Source: an uncultured Bacteroidota bacterium (lineage in GTDB: Bacteria; Bacteroidota; Bacteroidia; UKL13-3). From it: DNA of 64,000 nt. The translations under genes and the position numbers were made by a program. The first letter of the stretch is position 1; each line of letters begins with the position of its first letter. The stretch is taken from the NCBI GenBank assembly GCA_903910445.1, contig CAIVZR010000035.1, positions 1 to 64,000 on the forward strand. The letters run 5' to 3'. Below are positions 51,754-61,768 of this stretch, one piece after another. The notes beneath the pieces are model-generated. The model saw only the letters and a list, made by a program, of their open reading frames with translations. It was not told the origin of the DNA and ran no database searches.

Positions 51754-52197
51754 TTACTTCACATCCAACTCTTGTATCAAGGCTTGTAATGCAACAATAA
51801 AAGCTTGTTTCGCATCAGGATTGGTGAGTACACCATTTAACAACTTGTTTGTTTTAAGTTGTTTCCCAATTTTTTGATACTGCTCTTGTTGAATGCTTAA
51901 GTCTTGAAGAAAGTTGCTTTGCTTAGTGATGTTCTTTGGACTGAAATCACCTAAGTTAGAAAACTTAAGATTCTCAGTATTTCCACCACCATCTTCCGTT
52001 TCAAATTCAACATCCACATTGGGTTGAAAATGACTAAACACTTCGTCGGTCGTTTTAAGATCGTAAACCGCTACTGGTTTCACCGGTGCCTCTGCAGTTA
52101 GTTGCTGCAAAAACATGGTTCTGTTTTGGGCTATGTCAGCCATTGATTCTGAGGCGTCGGTTCTTACTTCGTTGCCTCCAATTCCATACTCGAACAT
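51754..52197 (-). CDS. tssB: Type VI contractile sheath small subunit TssB
   Basis: The 147-residue protein sits directly upstream of tssC. It has TVDV-like beta segments (VDVEFETEDGGGNTENLKFSNLGDFSPKN) and a helical C-terminus (FLQDLSIQQEQYQKIGKQLK, LNGVLTNPDAKQAFIVALQAL), the layout of TssB/VipA in this phylum. It is the first gene of the locus. The leader carries TTAAGGGGTTT (52211-52221), also present before hcp copy 2. Apart from the downstream terminator of pruA, the 400-bp spacer 52198-52597 shows no other gene. Confidence 0.85.
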   Translation of the reverse strand: MFEYGIGGNEVRTDASESMADIAQNRTMFLQQLTAEAPVKPVAVYDLKTTDEVFSHFQPNVDVEFETEDGGGNTENLKFSNLGDFSPKNITKQSNFLQDLSIQQEQYQKIGKQLKTNKLLNGVLTNPDAKQAFIVALQALIQELDVK

Positions 52198-52498
52198 AAT
52201 TTAATTAGTTTTAAGGGGTTTGAAATATTTGAGATTATATATACACTGGTTTTTAAATGCCAAATAACATGTTAATTTTCAAATATCCAAATAAAAAGTT
52301 AAGGCTGACATTATTTAAACCTTTACCATTTATTTTCGAGTACAAAGATGTGATGTTGCCTAAAATATCACAAGCACCAAACTACATGTGGAGGTATTTG
52401 TCTTACAAATGGGGGAAAGAAAAGTTCAAATAGCATAACGTTCGAAATCCTTGCAAAACGCGATTTTTATCTCCTCCATCAGTGCACCGCTTGCAATT

Positions 52499-52536
52499 AA
52501 AAAGCCCCTGAAAAATAGATTCAGAGGCCTTTTAAA
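52499..52536 (-). terminator. Intrinsic terminator after pruA
   Basis: On the minus strand GGCCTCTGAATC and the matching CAGGGGC arm form a hairpin followed by TTTTT. It lies about 60 bases after the pruA stop and insulates the type VI block. Confidence 0.75.
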
Positions 52537-52597
52537 GTGTTTATTTAGCTCAGAAAAACAATAATTTGGGAGCTACCCAACGATTCTTTTTAAATTG

Positions 52598-54229
52598 TTA
52601 TTCTTCTTTTAAGAACTCATATTCATAGCTTGTAGCGGGTACCAAAGTTTCTTTGATGGTTCGTACCGATGACCAACGCAATAAGTTTAACTTGCTTCCG
52701 GCCTTATCATTTGTACCACTCGCTCTTGCACCACCAAAAGGCTGCTGACCAACTACAGCTCCCGTTGGTTTGTCATTTATGTAAAAATTACCAGCGCTGT
52801 TTCTTAATGCAATTTTTGCTATCTCTAATGCTGCTCTATCTTGTGCCAAAATGGCTCCTGTTAATGCATAGGGTGAAGTTGCATCAACCAATTTCAAAGT
52901 CTCTTCAAATGCTTCATCTGCATATACATATACCGTTAATACTGGCCCAAATATCTCCTCACACATGGTAATATAATTTGGTGTTTTCGCTACTAAAATA
53001 GTGGGCTCAATAAAATAACCTTTCGATTTATCATAATTACCACCACAAAGTATTTCTACATGAGTAGCATCCTTCTTCGCATTGTCAATGTACTTAGTGA
53101 TTTTATCAAACGATTTCTCATCAATAACAGCATTTACAAAATTACGGAAATCCTCTGCTGGACCCATTTTTACCGTTGCAAGATGCTTCTTTAACTCCGA
53201 TTGATAATCATTCCACATACTTTGCGGAACATAAACTCTGGATGCTGCCGAACATTTCTGTCCTTGGTATTCAAAGGCTCCTCTAATAGTATTAGCAACA
53301 GCCACATCAAGTATTGCTGATGGGTGAATTACAATAAAATCTTTACCTCCCGTTTCTCCAACAAAACGTGGGAAGGATTTATAATTATCTAAATTACTAT
53401 AAATGGTTTTTAACATGCCCTTAAATACACCACTGCTGCCTGTAAAGTGCAATCCTGTGAATAATGGGTGTTTGAAGCAAGTTGCCCCAACTGTTGGGCC
53501 ATCAACAAATATTAAATTAATAACTCCTGCTGGCAATCCGGCCTCTATAAAAATTTTCATTAGAATATTAGCAGAATAGGTTTGTGTTTCAGCAGCCTTC
53601 CACACTACTACATTGCCCATCATGGCCATGCTAGTTGGAAGATTCCCTGCTATGGCAGTAAAGTTAAAGGGGGTAACTGCCAAACAAAATCCTTCTAAGG
53701 GGCGATATTCAACTCGGTTAAATATGCCTTTTGAAGAAATAGGTTGATCCATATAAATTTCCTGCATGAATTGTACATTGAATCGCAAGAAATCAATCAT
53801 CTCACAAGAAGCATCAATCTCTGCCTGAAAGGCATTTTTACTCTGACCCAACATCGTTGCGGCATTGAGTGCTGCACGATAAGGACCTGCAATTAAATCA
53901 GCTGCCTTTAAAAATATACTGGCCCTGTTTTCCCATGGCATTAATTCCCATGCTTCCTTAGCGTTAAGCGCAGCCTCTATGGCCGCTTCTACATGACTGG
54001 CATCGCCTTTATGAAAGGTTGCAATGGTATGCTGATGGTCATGAGGAGGGGCAATTTTCTTGGTATTGCCAGTTCGGACCTCTTTCCCATTAATAATCAT
54101 TGGGATATCAATAACCTTGCTGCGCCCTTCTTGGAGTGCTGCTTTCAAAGCCAATTTTTCGGCACTGCCGGGAGCATATTGCAAAACCGGCTCATTGATT
54201 GCGGATGGAATTCTTACAACATTATTCAT
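52598..54229 (-). CDS. pruA: L-glutamate gamma-semialdehyde (1-pyrroline-5-carboxylate) dehydrogenase
   Basis: From MNNVVRIPSA the product has 543 residues, the size of stand-alone P5C dehydrogenases of the eukaryote-like/Bacteroidota type. It oxidises glutamate semialdehyde to glutamate with NAD in proline breakdown. Visible motifs are the active-site base region FVGETGGKDF, the catalytic cysteine in YQGQKCSAASRVY, the EEIFGPVLTVYVY segment and the GQQPFGGARASGTNDKAG C-terminal part. No proline dehydrogenase gene is adjacent. The frame extends six codons upstream, but the promoter places the start at 54229. Confidence 0.95.
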   Translation of the reverse strand: MNNVVRIPSAINEPVLQYAPGSAEKLALKAALQEGRSKVIDIPMIINGKEVRTGNTKKIAPPHDHQHTIATFHKGDASHVEAAIEAALNAKEAWELMPWENRASIFLKAADLIAGPYRAALNAATMLGQSKNAFQAEIDASCEMIDFLRFNVQFMQEIYMDQPISSKGIFNRVEYRPLEGFCLAVTPFNFTAIAGNLPTSMAMMGNVVVWKAAETQTYSANILMKIFIEAGLPAGVINLIFVDGPTVGATCFKHPLFTGLHFTGSSGVFKGMLKTIYSNLDNYKSFPRFVGETGGKDFIVIHPSAILDVAVANTIRGAFEYQGQKCSAASRVYVPQSMWNDYQSELKKHLATVKMGPAEDFRNFVNAVIDEKSFDKITKYIDNAKKDATHVEILCGGNYDKSKGYFIEPTILVAKTPNYITMCEEIFGPVLTVYVYADEAFEETLKLVDATSPYALTGAILAQDRAALEIAKIALRNSAGNFYINDKPTGAVVGQQPFGGARASGTNDKAGSKLNLLRWSSVRTIKETLVPATSYEYEFLKEE

Positions 54230-54233
54230 ACTG

Positions 54234-54241
54234 CAAATATA
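54234..54241 (-). promoter_or_regulatory. -7 box of pruA, near-leaderless
   Basis: Read on the minus strand this is TATATTTG, an exact TAnnTTTG box. Four bases separate it from the ATG at 54229, so the transcript should be leaderless or nearly so. Confidence 0.6.
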
Positions 54242-54331
54242 CCTCAATTCGGGATGAATTAGAAGTTGATAATGCTGAAAAATAATTGATTTGAATCAGA
54301 ATCGGCGAGTGCAATTTTTCGAAAATATTGC

Positions 54332-57160
54332 TTAAAATCTCAAGCTAATGCCTGTTAGGAAATGACGCTGTTCAAGAAACCTACTTGGATCTGTGGCAGG
54401 AATATTATTACTCCGAGGGTCGCGAGGGTCGGTATAACGGGCATCTTTCCATTCAGTGGGCACATCATCTCCAGCGCGGAATGCCTTCCCTGTAACAGGG
54501 TTTACAATAGCACTATTTTTGTTGTTTAGCAAGTTGGTGATTTCAATAGTCCAAGCTACCTTACATTTTTTATAACTCCACCATTTCTTATAGTTTAAAT
54601 CTACCCAAAACCATGGATCACTTAGTTTTGAAAATTTATTGTCAGGATTAGGGTCTACCACATAAATTGGCCGCCCACTCGAAGGCTCCAACCCAGTGAA
54701 AACATAAGGAGTATAACGTTTTCCACTTCTCCAAATAACTTCGGTATATAACGACATCTTATCAAAGTGCTTGATAAACCAAAATGGCTTTCCATTATCT
54801 TTCACAAAGGTAGCATTGGCTTTAATATCAAAAGGGCGGTCCCATGCCAAATAAAACTCCTTAGTATCTTCTCTTGCACCACTATTCAACAAATCTTTCA
54901 ATGCATCATTAGCACTCGCACTTTGGCCTGTAGCAACGCTATAAGCTACCGACGCTTGTCCACTAAACCACTTTCCAATTCTTTTTATATAAGCGGCTTC
55001 TATTCCTCGCATACGAGCATAGTCACTATTAATTCGAACAGTTCTCGATACATCGCGCCCAGTAATATCAGGAACCAAAATACTAGCAGAAGTGATAAAA
55101 TCATATTTATCTTTGATATAAGTTGTAATATTCAAAGCATCGTTATTCGTAATTTGTGTTTTTAATCCTAGTTCATAACTGATATCCACCTCAGGATTTA
55201 AATCGGGATTGCCCAATCGTGACAATGTACTTCTATCGGTATAATAAGGGTCAAGACCAGCATAAATATAAGAAGGATGCGGCATTACCGTGCTATGCCC
55301 ATAATTGAAATAAAGTACCTGGTTTTCTCTTATTGGGAAGGAAGCCGATAAACGAGGCAAGAGTCGCATCTTATAACGGCGTCCGAATAATCCAACGGTA
55401 TTATTTAAATAACTCTCTCTGATTTCCTCTCGGATAGGCGACTTTGGATTCGCAATAGCATCATCTACAAATTTGCCCAGCGACCACAATTCATAACGCA
55501 ATCCAATATCTGCAATTAGTCCCTTGTATTTAATCTTATCACTCACAAAAAATGAAAACTGATTGGGTTTAACATGCCATATATCACTGTAATTCCCTAA
55601 TCGATAGCTCTGAGTTTGTTGCCCATTGGCCAATTGAACAGGAGCTCCAATCCATGGTTTATCAATATCAATCCACTGTAAGTTTTGATATTTATATTCA
55701 CTACCAAAAAACAATCGGTTGAATGTGCTTTTCGACATTAAACTTCCTGTTAGGTTGGCAGTATATTGTTCTACCAAATGATCGTGCCAAAGTGTTGCCA
55801 ATCCACCATTATTGTAAAATCCACTTGCAGCTTCCACAAATACGGTATTGTCATCAGGATTAAAGTAGGTTACTGGTGCTGTAATAATACTGTTTGGATC
55901 GAATTCTCCATTTACAGTAAGTGGTCGCCAATCTCTACCATTCGCATCGGCTCTCAAGTGTACATACAATCGAGAAGCTGTGGCCTTTAACGCAAATCGT
56001 TTTCCACTACTATGATTCCATTGCAAAATCTGCAAGTTATTATCATGCGTAAAAGTATTGGCATTGTCCATCTGTTGTTGAAATGCAAATTGATATCCCG
56101 GATTGAAACTTGCGTCGTTTCCAGTTACCCTAAGCATATTAACATCCTGATTTATATTTAGTGATTTGAGGTAGGTAAAGGCAAATCGATTCTTAGGATT
56201 TAATTCATAATTAAATTTTAGTAATGCACTCCAGCGGTTATTCTGATAGGGACTCCAAGAAGTTGAATATAATGAAGAAATAACTTGATTGGCAGGGTTC
56301 TTATAAAATTCATCGGTAAAGGCACCTTTTAACGCCATCGAATATTTTAGCTTCTTATGAGTACCCTTAACTGGCCCCGACATATTGAACTCAACATTTT
56401 GTTGATTAAATACGGAATTCCAGTTCTTATTAAATCCAAAATTATCACGTTTGTATAATAGATAGAACTCTGTTTTATCACCACCCGACTTGGTACGTGT
56501 ATTTACAACACCTGCGGTACTGTTACCATATTCAACCCCTGCTCCCCCAGTAGTAATTTCTACTTCATCTATTGCGTTACTTCCCAGATCCAAACCAAAT
56601 CCAGTTCCTGCCAATGGGTCGGTAGCACTTACCCCATCAATATAGAAACCGGTTTCATATGTTCTTCCTCCTCGAATATTAATTCCTGACGGCGAATTCA
56701 TAACACCGGGTTGTGAGTTGATAATCTTTTCGATTCCTCGTTGTGGAGCCGATTCTATGGATTCACTTTTAATGCTGCTTTCACTCTTCCCTTTCTCTAC
56801 ATCTACAAGTGGCTTTTGTCCTACAATAACTACCTCTTCTTCGGTTGTTGCCACAGCCGTTTTGAGCGATAAGTTAATCACTTTATTTTCGTTGGCAGAT
56901 AGCTTTATTCCTGTAAGTAATTTTTTCTCATATCCGGTATATGAGTATTTGATATTGTAAATTCCAGGCTTTAAGTTTTTGAGTGTATAATTTCCATTAT
57001 TGTCCGAGGCCGTTCCAATACTGGTACCTATAATCATAATGTTTACACCAATGAGCGGACTCTTATCTTCAGCATCAATAACCTTCCCCGACAAGGTGGC
57101 ATTTTGAGCAGCGCTGCACATCGCAGCAAGGAGAAGAATAAAAAGATATAAATGTTTCAT
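54332..57160 (-). CDS. TonB-dependent outer-membrane receptor
   Basis: The 942-residue protein has a signal peptide (to CSAAQ), a carboxypeptidase-regulatory-like domain (ATLSGKVIDAEDKSPLIGVN, residues 21-110), a plug (GVMNSPSGINIRGGRTYETGFYIDGVSATDP) and a large barrel ending in FLTGISLRF. Barrel strands contain many aromatic residues and NPDLNPEVDISYELGLKTQI, typical of this superfamily. No SusD follows. The GH13 lipoprotein gene upstream on the same strand could share a substrate, but nothing proves it. Confidence 0.92.
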   Translation of the reverse strand: MKHLYLFILLLAAMCSAAQNATLSGKVIDAEDKSPLIGVNIMIIGTSIGTASDNNGNYTLKNLKPGIYNIKYSYTGYEKKLLTGIKLSANENKVINLSLKTAVATTEEEVVIVGQKPLVDVEKGKSESSIKSESIESAPQRGIEKIINSQPGVMNSPSGINIRGGRTYETGFYIDGVSATDPLAGTGFGLDLGSNAIDEVEITTGGAGVEYGNSTAGVVNTRTKSGGDKTEFYLLYKRDNFGFNKNWNSVFNQQNVEFNMSGPVKGTHKKLKYSMALKGAFTDEFYKNPANQVISSLYSTSWSPYQNNRWSALLKFNYELNPKNRFAFTYLKSLNINQDVNMLRVTGNDASFNPGYQFAFQQQMDNANTFTHDNNLQILQWNHSSGKRFALKATASRLYVHLRADANGRDWRPLTVNGEFDPNSIITAPVTYFNPDDNTVFVEAASGFYNNGGLATLWHDHLVEQYTANLTGSLMSKSTFNRLFFGSEYKYQNLQWIDIDKPWIGAPVQLANGQQTQSYRLGNYSDIWHVKPNQFSFFVSDKIKYKGLIADIGLRYELWSLGKFVDDAIANPKSPIREEIRESYLNNTVGLFGRRYKMRLLPRLSASFPIRENQVLYFNYGHSTVMPHPSYIYAGLDPYYTDRSTLSRLGNPDLNPEVDISYELGLKTQITNNDALNITTYIKDKYDFITSASILVPDITGRDVSRTVRINSDYARMRGIEAAYIKRIGKWFSGQASVAYSVATGQSASANDALKDLLNSGAREDTKEFYLAWDRPFDIKANATFVKDNGKPFWFIKHFDKMSLYTEVIWRSGKRYTPYVFTGLEPSSGRPIYVVDPNPDNKFSKLSDPWFWVDLNYKKWWSYKKCKVAWTIEITNLLNNKNSAIVNPVTGKAFRAGDDVPTEWKDARYTDPRDPRSNNIPATDPSRFLEQRHFLTGISLRF

Positions 57161-57276
57161 GCAAGCATTTTGCGAGCGTGAAAATAAATATATAATTGTT
57201 ATTTAAAAATTATATATCACACCAGTTATTCACCAAAAGCATTGAGTAGTAATGGAGGATATTGGCTAAAAATAAC

Positions 57277-57861
57277 CTAGAATGAATTTTTCAATAGGCT
57301 ATCAACTTGCGATTTCTTATACGGAATGGAGCAACAATCGTCAAAAATTCGCATTTTGTTAATGAAATAGGAGGGACGTGATAAATTTCCAAGACGTGTT
57401 TCTGCGTAATAGTTTTTTGTATTGAAATTAAACTGGATTTTTAGGTAAAGCACCGTGGTATCACTCAAAGCCTTTGCCAAAAAATTATACTCTTGCTCTG
57501 CATCAGTGTGGGTATCATTCTCCTCAATAATTTTCTGTACCAATACAAATTTCGAAGTGTCACTAATGCTATCCAACTTGGCATTCCAAGTGTTGCCTTC
57601 TTGACTAAAATCATATGTCAATAGGGGCAATCCACTTTCGGCCCGCTGCTCATTATATCGAATTGCATATTTCGAAGTACGCATGGTAAGTTTTTTATCA
57701 TATCCAAATCGATAGAAGAAATAGATTAAGATGGAAAGCAAAACGATTAATCCAGCCAATCCAAGCATTAAATAATTACCTTCAAATATTTTCTGATATA
57801 GATACCAAAAAATTAAAAAGGCCGGAAGCAAAAAGAGAGGGACAAGGATTACAAAAATCAT
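57277..57861 (-). CDS. Hypothetical membrane protein
   Basis: The 194-residue protein has two N-terminal helices (VILVPLFLLPAFLIFWYL and YLMLGLAGLIVLLSILIYFF). A soluble part with FVLVQKIIEENDTHTDAEQEY and YLKIQFNFNTKNYYAETRLG follows, and the protein ends DDCCSIPYKKSQVDSLLKNSF. I do not recognise a family. It begins eight bases after the amylase stop, so the two are probably cotranscribed. Confidence 0.6.
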   Translation of the reverse strand: MIFVILVPLFLLPAFLIFWYLYQKIFEGNYLMLGLAGLIVLLSILIYFFYRFGYDKKLTMRTSKYAIRYNEQRAESGLPLLTYDFSQEGNTWNAKLDSISDTSKFVLVQKIIEENDTHTDAEQEYNFLAKALSDTTVLYLKIQFNFNTKNYYAETRLGNLSRPSYFINKMRIFDDCCSIPYKKSQVDSLLKNSF

Positions 57862-57869
57862 AAGAATAA

Positions 57870-59708
57870 TTAATTTATTTCAAAAATGAAAGCGCTGTTA
57901 GCTTCTAGTTCAATGCGCAGGCCTTCACCTAAATCAGCTTTTATCACATCGTCGGTTAATAAATTTTTCATAGTATATCGAGTCCCCGGAGTACATCCAA
58001 TAGCCGTTTGCACTACATCCGAAATTTTAATTACAGGATTGAAATTTTGATCATTACTAAAATTTACAATGATGAGTAGCCTTTGCTTATTTGAATATCT
58101 TAAAAAACTATAGCACTTATCACGGTTGTAATCGGCATGTGAAGTTTGTAAATCATAGAATCGGCCGTTTTTTAATGCATCACAGGTTAAATTTAGATTC
58201 AAAAGCTTAGCATAGAAATCATGCAAATGTTTTTGATCAATGGTGAATTTTCCTCCATCATACCGGCCTCCATTCAAAAAAGCCTGGTGCTCCTTAACTC
58301 CCCAATAATCAAACATCGTGGTGCGTCCATCATCGCCTCCAAAGCCTTCAGCACCTTCCGCTTTTACGCCGCTCTCTTGCCCGAAATATATCATAGATGG
58401 TCCCGAATGCATGCAGGTGGTAAGCACCATGGCTGGCATACAACGAAGTGAATTACCCGCAAAATCTTTTGATGCGAAACGTTGTTCGTCGTGATTTTCA
58501 ATGAACCGAACTAAATTAGAAGTGATGCCATCTAAACTCTTTTGCAAATTCGTAATGCTATCAATACTTCCTTTGTTTTCTACAGCCCTGCGTATATCAT
58601 CGTAAGTGCCAACTTTATCGTATAAGTAATCGAATTTACCATTGTTAATATAGTTTCGATATTCATTGGGATTGTATATCTCTGCAATAAAAATAACCGA
58701 TGGGTTAACTTTTTTAACTTCGGTAATGGCATAATTCCAAAATGCTACGGGTACCATTTCGGCCATATCACATCGAAATCCATCTACACCAAATTGAGCC
58801 CAGTAAACCAAGATATCCTTCATCTTTACCCAAGTACCTGGTATTGGATCGAAGTGCTGTGACGAAGTATTATTTAAATCGATATTCCCATTGACAACCT
58901 CTAATCCGTAATTAAGTTTTACAGTTTCAAACCAATCACCTATTGATGGGTCGGCTCTGAAAACGTTATTCCCAGTAGCTTTGGCAGGATTTTCAAGATA
59001 AGGTCCTTCTTCACCCTTTACTGTTATACTTTCTAGTGGATTATAGCCTTTAGGTACTTCAAATGATTTACCTGGTATGTAATAGAAGTTATTATTTGGG
59101 CTAAATACCTTTGTGTAATTCTCATTCGCTCCTAAGTCTTCTACACCTTCAGGTTTGGAATCACTATGATATTGACGTGCTACATGATTCGGTACAAAAT
59201 CGATGATTGCCTTCAATCCGGCTTCATGAGTTCTGTTTAATAACGATTTAAATTCCGCTTTGCGTTGTTTTACATCGATGGCTAAGTCGGGATTCACATC
59301 ATAATAATCCTTGATGGCATATGGGCTTCCTGCACGTCCTTTAACTACCATTGGATGGTCATTAGCAATGCTATCCTTACTATAATCTGTCATGGTTGCA
59401 CATTCTAAAATACCAGTATACCAAACATGAGTTATACCTAGCTTAACCATCGACTTCAGTGCATCATTATTAATATCATTAAATTTACCTACACCATTTT
59501 CTTCAATAGTCCCAAAAGGTTTGTTGGTAGCATTCGGATTGCTATACAAACGGGTCATCACTTGATAAATATTTATTTTATGATCTGTAGGATGCTCTGA
59601 TAAAGTGTTTTGATCTGAATAATTTTCGTTAATAGGATGCATAGGATTCGTCGTATTGCATGATATAAAAGAGAGTACGACAACAATGAAAGGTAAATAT
59701 CTTTTCAT
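57870..59708 (-). CDS. GH13 alpha-amylase family lipoprotein
   Basis: From MKRYLPFIVVV the product has 612 residues with a lipobox (LSFISC, cysteine at 17). The GH13 conserved regions are visible: region I DFVPNH (170-175), region II GFRCDMAE with the nucleophile D314, region III FIAEIYNPNEY with the acid/base E343, and region IV ENHDEQR with the transition-state stabiliser D407. It cleaves alpha-glucans, probably at the cell surface or periplasm. The frame extends 29 codons upstream, but the lipoprotein signal fixes the start. No susCD genes flank it. Confidence 0.92.
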   Translation of the reverse strand: MKRYLPFIVVVLSFISCNTTNPMHPINENYSDQNTLSEHPTDHKINIYQVMTRLYSNPNATNKPFGTIEENGVGKFNDINNDALKSMVKLGITHVWYTGILECATMTDYSKDSIANDHPMVVKGRAGSPYAIKDYYDVNPDLAIDVKQRKAEFKSLLNRTHEAGLKAIIDFVPNHVARQYHSDSKPEGVEDLGANENYTKVFSPNNNFYYIPGKSFEVPKGYNPLESITVKGEEGPYLENPAKATGNNVFRADPSIGDWFETVKLNYGLEVVNGNIDLNNTSSQHFDPIPGTWVKMKDILVYWAQFGVDGFRCDMAEMVPVAFWNYAITEVKKVNPSVIFIAEIYNPNEYRNYINNGKFDYLYDKVGTYDDIRRAVENKGSIDSITNLQKSLDGITSNLVRFIENHDEQRFASKDFAGNSLRCMPAMVLTTCMHSGPSMIYFGQESGVKAEGAEGFGGDDGRTTMFDYWGVKEHQAFLNGGRYDGGKFTIDQKHLHDFYAKLLNLNLTCDALKNGRFYDLQTSHADYNRDKCYSFLRYSNKQRLLIIVNFSNDQNFNPVIKISDVVQTAIGCTPGTRYTMKNLLTDDVIKADLGEGLRIELEANSAFIFEIN

Positions 59709-59762
59709 GGTGTAAAAATAGGGAATTGAAATCGATCGAACCGCGCTTATAATAATTGACTT

Positions 59763-59797
59763 AAAAAAAATGCCTGCGATGTTTGTCGCAGGCATTC
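59763..59797 (-). terminator. Intrinsic terminator after the T9SS cargo gene
   Basis: AATGCCTGCGA and TCGCAGGCATT form an 11-bp stem with a short loop. On the minus strand a T-run follows (plus-strand A-tract 59763-59770). It ends the transcript of the gene at 59816. Confidence 0.88.
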
Positions 59798-59815
59798 TAA
59801 ATTGGAGTAGAATAC

Positions 59816-61768
59816 TTATTCTACAATCATTTTTTGAGTTACTTTTTGAGCTCCTACAGTAATCGTGTAGAAATAAATTCCGCTGCTAAGCGAAGAAGCA
59901 TTAAAATAAATACTGTGTTTCCCAGCTTCAACTTTCTCATTCGTTTCAGTATATAATACTTGTCCAAGCATATCAATTACTTGGAAGTTAACAGAAGCAT
60001 TTTTGCCAATACTAAAATCAATACGAGTTACACCTTGAGTTGGATTAGGATAGTTTTGTGTAACCTTGAAACCTTCATCAATACTAGCATTGATACCATT
60101 AGGGAAAATCCCTACGCTATCGTGAATGATTTTAGAAACAGGTACTTCCATATAATTCACCGATACATTTGTTTCAGGGTTAGAGCTATTGTTTACGGCA
60201 ATTCCTGGATCATCTTTTAAGAAATACATCAAACGTAATTTGCTATCCGAAACTTTTGCAAGTGTTGGGTAGAAATCTTCAAAACCGGTTGTTTGAGTTA
60301 AGTTTTGAGGGTCAGCCCAAGTTTTGCCTGCATCTTTTGAGTAAGTTACAAAGATGTCATTATAATTTTCATCATCACCCGAAAGGTCATCTTCTATAGG
60401 TGCGATATAAGTACAGAATACATTTCCTGCAGCATCATATGAAAGCATTGGTTGATTAGACATGGCTGAAGTACGAGTAGTTGTAGTTGCTCCTAATCCA
60501 GTACCATAACCTCCATAGCTAGAGTTACGTGTATTGGTACCTAGGGTAATTGCACCATCTTGATTAATATCAGGTGTACCTCCAATAATTTGAATTGGGT
60601 CGGTAGTGCCAGTGGTAGTATTAATTTTATCGTTCCAATATTCAATACCTTCGATTCCAAGACTGGTTGAATAGTAAGTTGTACGAGCACCAGTCAAGGC
60701 ATCAACAGAGTCAAATGCAGTTGCTAATAAAGGCACAGCAACATGTGATACACCGTTCTTGTCAATCATTACGCTTACTGTTCCATTATTCACAAATTTG
60801 CGCTTATTGCTTGGAGTTGCAGCAAAACGAGCAAATGAATCAATGATTACTTTGGTCCAAGTAGAACCCGCATCTTCGCTTTTCCACATTGCTAAATCAT
60901 CAAATGCGCCACCGATTACAATACGTACTTTATTTCCTGCAGCATCAATTGAATATGAATCGGCTTGGCCAATATCATAACGAACGCTATCATAACCTGG
61001 AAGAAGTGCATTTTTTGTAAGCCAAGTTTGAGCAGCAGCATCATAAACCGAATATGTGATTGGGCGTTTAACACCACCAGCTTTGTAATTAACAGGATAA
61101 CCTGAAGTTGAATCGGCGAAACAAGATATTATTACAATACGAGATCCTGCAGTAGCAGAACGCCCCCAAATTGGACCAGGAGTTGTTGCATTATTATAAG
61201 TATCATTCAATACAACAGTACCTCCAGTGAAATCAGTTCCAATTCCAGTATTCATTGAAAATGTAAAACCTCCAGTTAAACCAGAAGAGGCAACGGCATG
61301 AGCGAAAATGTATTCTTTTTCAACACCTCCAAAAGTAGCAACACCTACACTTGGCCAACCTACACGACTACTTTCAATTCTTCCGTTATTAGGAAGGGCC
61401 TTGCGCCACACACCACCAACCATTTGGTTATATCCCGATCCACGTTGAGAAAAGGAAGGACCTCCATCTGATGAGGTAGTCCAAGTTGCAGTGATTTTAC
61501 CATTTGGATAAACCATTAATCTACTTGCCAATGCATTGTTAGATTGCAAGTCGTATAAGGTATTTCCAATGGTTTTTGCACCATAAACTGGATTGTCACC
61601 GTTAGTTTTTCTTAGAGGAGCTTGTCTTACCTTATTAATTACTGGCGATTGAGTCTCACTCATTCGTTGGGCATTAGCCTCTTTAAACGATTTAGTGTCA
61701 ACTTTTTGAGGTGCTTGCGCTATTAAAAGTATAGGCGCACAGCATAAGAGTGTAAAAAACTTCTTCAT
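59816..61768 (-). CDS. T9SS-exported protein with sialidase-like (BNR) repeats
   Basis: From MKKFFTLLCC the product has 650 residues with a signal peptide (to LIAQA). The body contains Asp-box-like repeats (SEDAGSTWTKV, SKDAGKTWADP) of a probable beta-propeller. The last 80 residues are a type A sorting domain (YPNPTQGVTRIDFSI, DMLGQVLYTE, LSSGIYFYTITVGAQKVTQKM). That domain directs export through the type IX system and attachment to the surface. No catalytic residues of sialidases were identified. The frame extends 30 codons upstream, but the signal peptide fixes the start. Confidence 0.9.
   Translation of the reverse strand: MKKFFTLLCCAPILLIAQAPQKVDTKSFKEANAQRMSETQSPVINKVRQAPLRKTNGDNPVYGAKTIGNTLYDLQSNNALASRLMVYPNGKITATWTTSSDGGPSFSQRGSGYNQMVGGVWRKALPNNGRIESSRVGWPSVGVATFGGVEKEYIFAHAVASSGLTGGFTFSMNTGIGTDFTGGTVVLNDTYNNATTPGPIWGRSATAGSRIVIISCFADSTSGYPVNYKAGGVKRPITYSVYDAAAQTWLTKNALLPGYDSVRYDIGQADSYSIDAAGNKVRIVIGGAFDDLAMWKSEDAGSTWTKVIIDSFARFAATPSNKRKFVNNGTVSVMIDKNGVSHVAVPLLATAFDSVDALTGARTTYYSTSLGIEGIEYWNDKINTTTGTTDPIQIIGGTPDINQDGAITLGTNTRNSSYGGYGTGLGATTTTRTSAMSNQPMLSYDAAGNVFCTYIAPIEDDLSGDDENYNDIFVTYSKDAGKTWADPQNLTQTTGFEDFYPTLAKVSDSKLRLMYFLKDDPGIAVNNSSNPETNVSVNYMEVPVSKIIHDSVGIFPNGINASIDEGFKVTQNYPNPTQGVTRIDFSIGKNASVNFQVIDMLGQVLYTETNEKVEAGKHSIYFNASSLSSGIYFYTITVGAQKVTQKMIVE

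Noticed and set aside
39367-52197. Phage tail or extracellular contractile injection system instead of type VI secretion
   Set aside because: TssF, VgrG with gp27/gp5 fusion, Hcp and a DUF4123 adaptor are present, and no tape-measure, tail-terminator or AAA remodelling gene of the eCIS type is seen.
54332-59708. Starch-type polysaccharide utilisation locus
   Set aside because: A TonB receptor and a GH13 lipoprotein lie close together, but no SusD-like gene, SusE/F or regulator is present, and an unrelated membrane protein lies between them.
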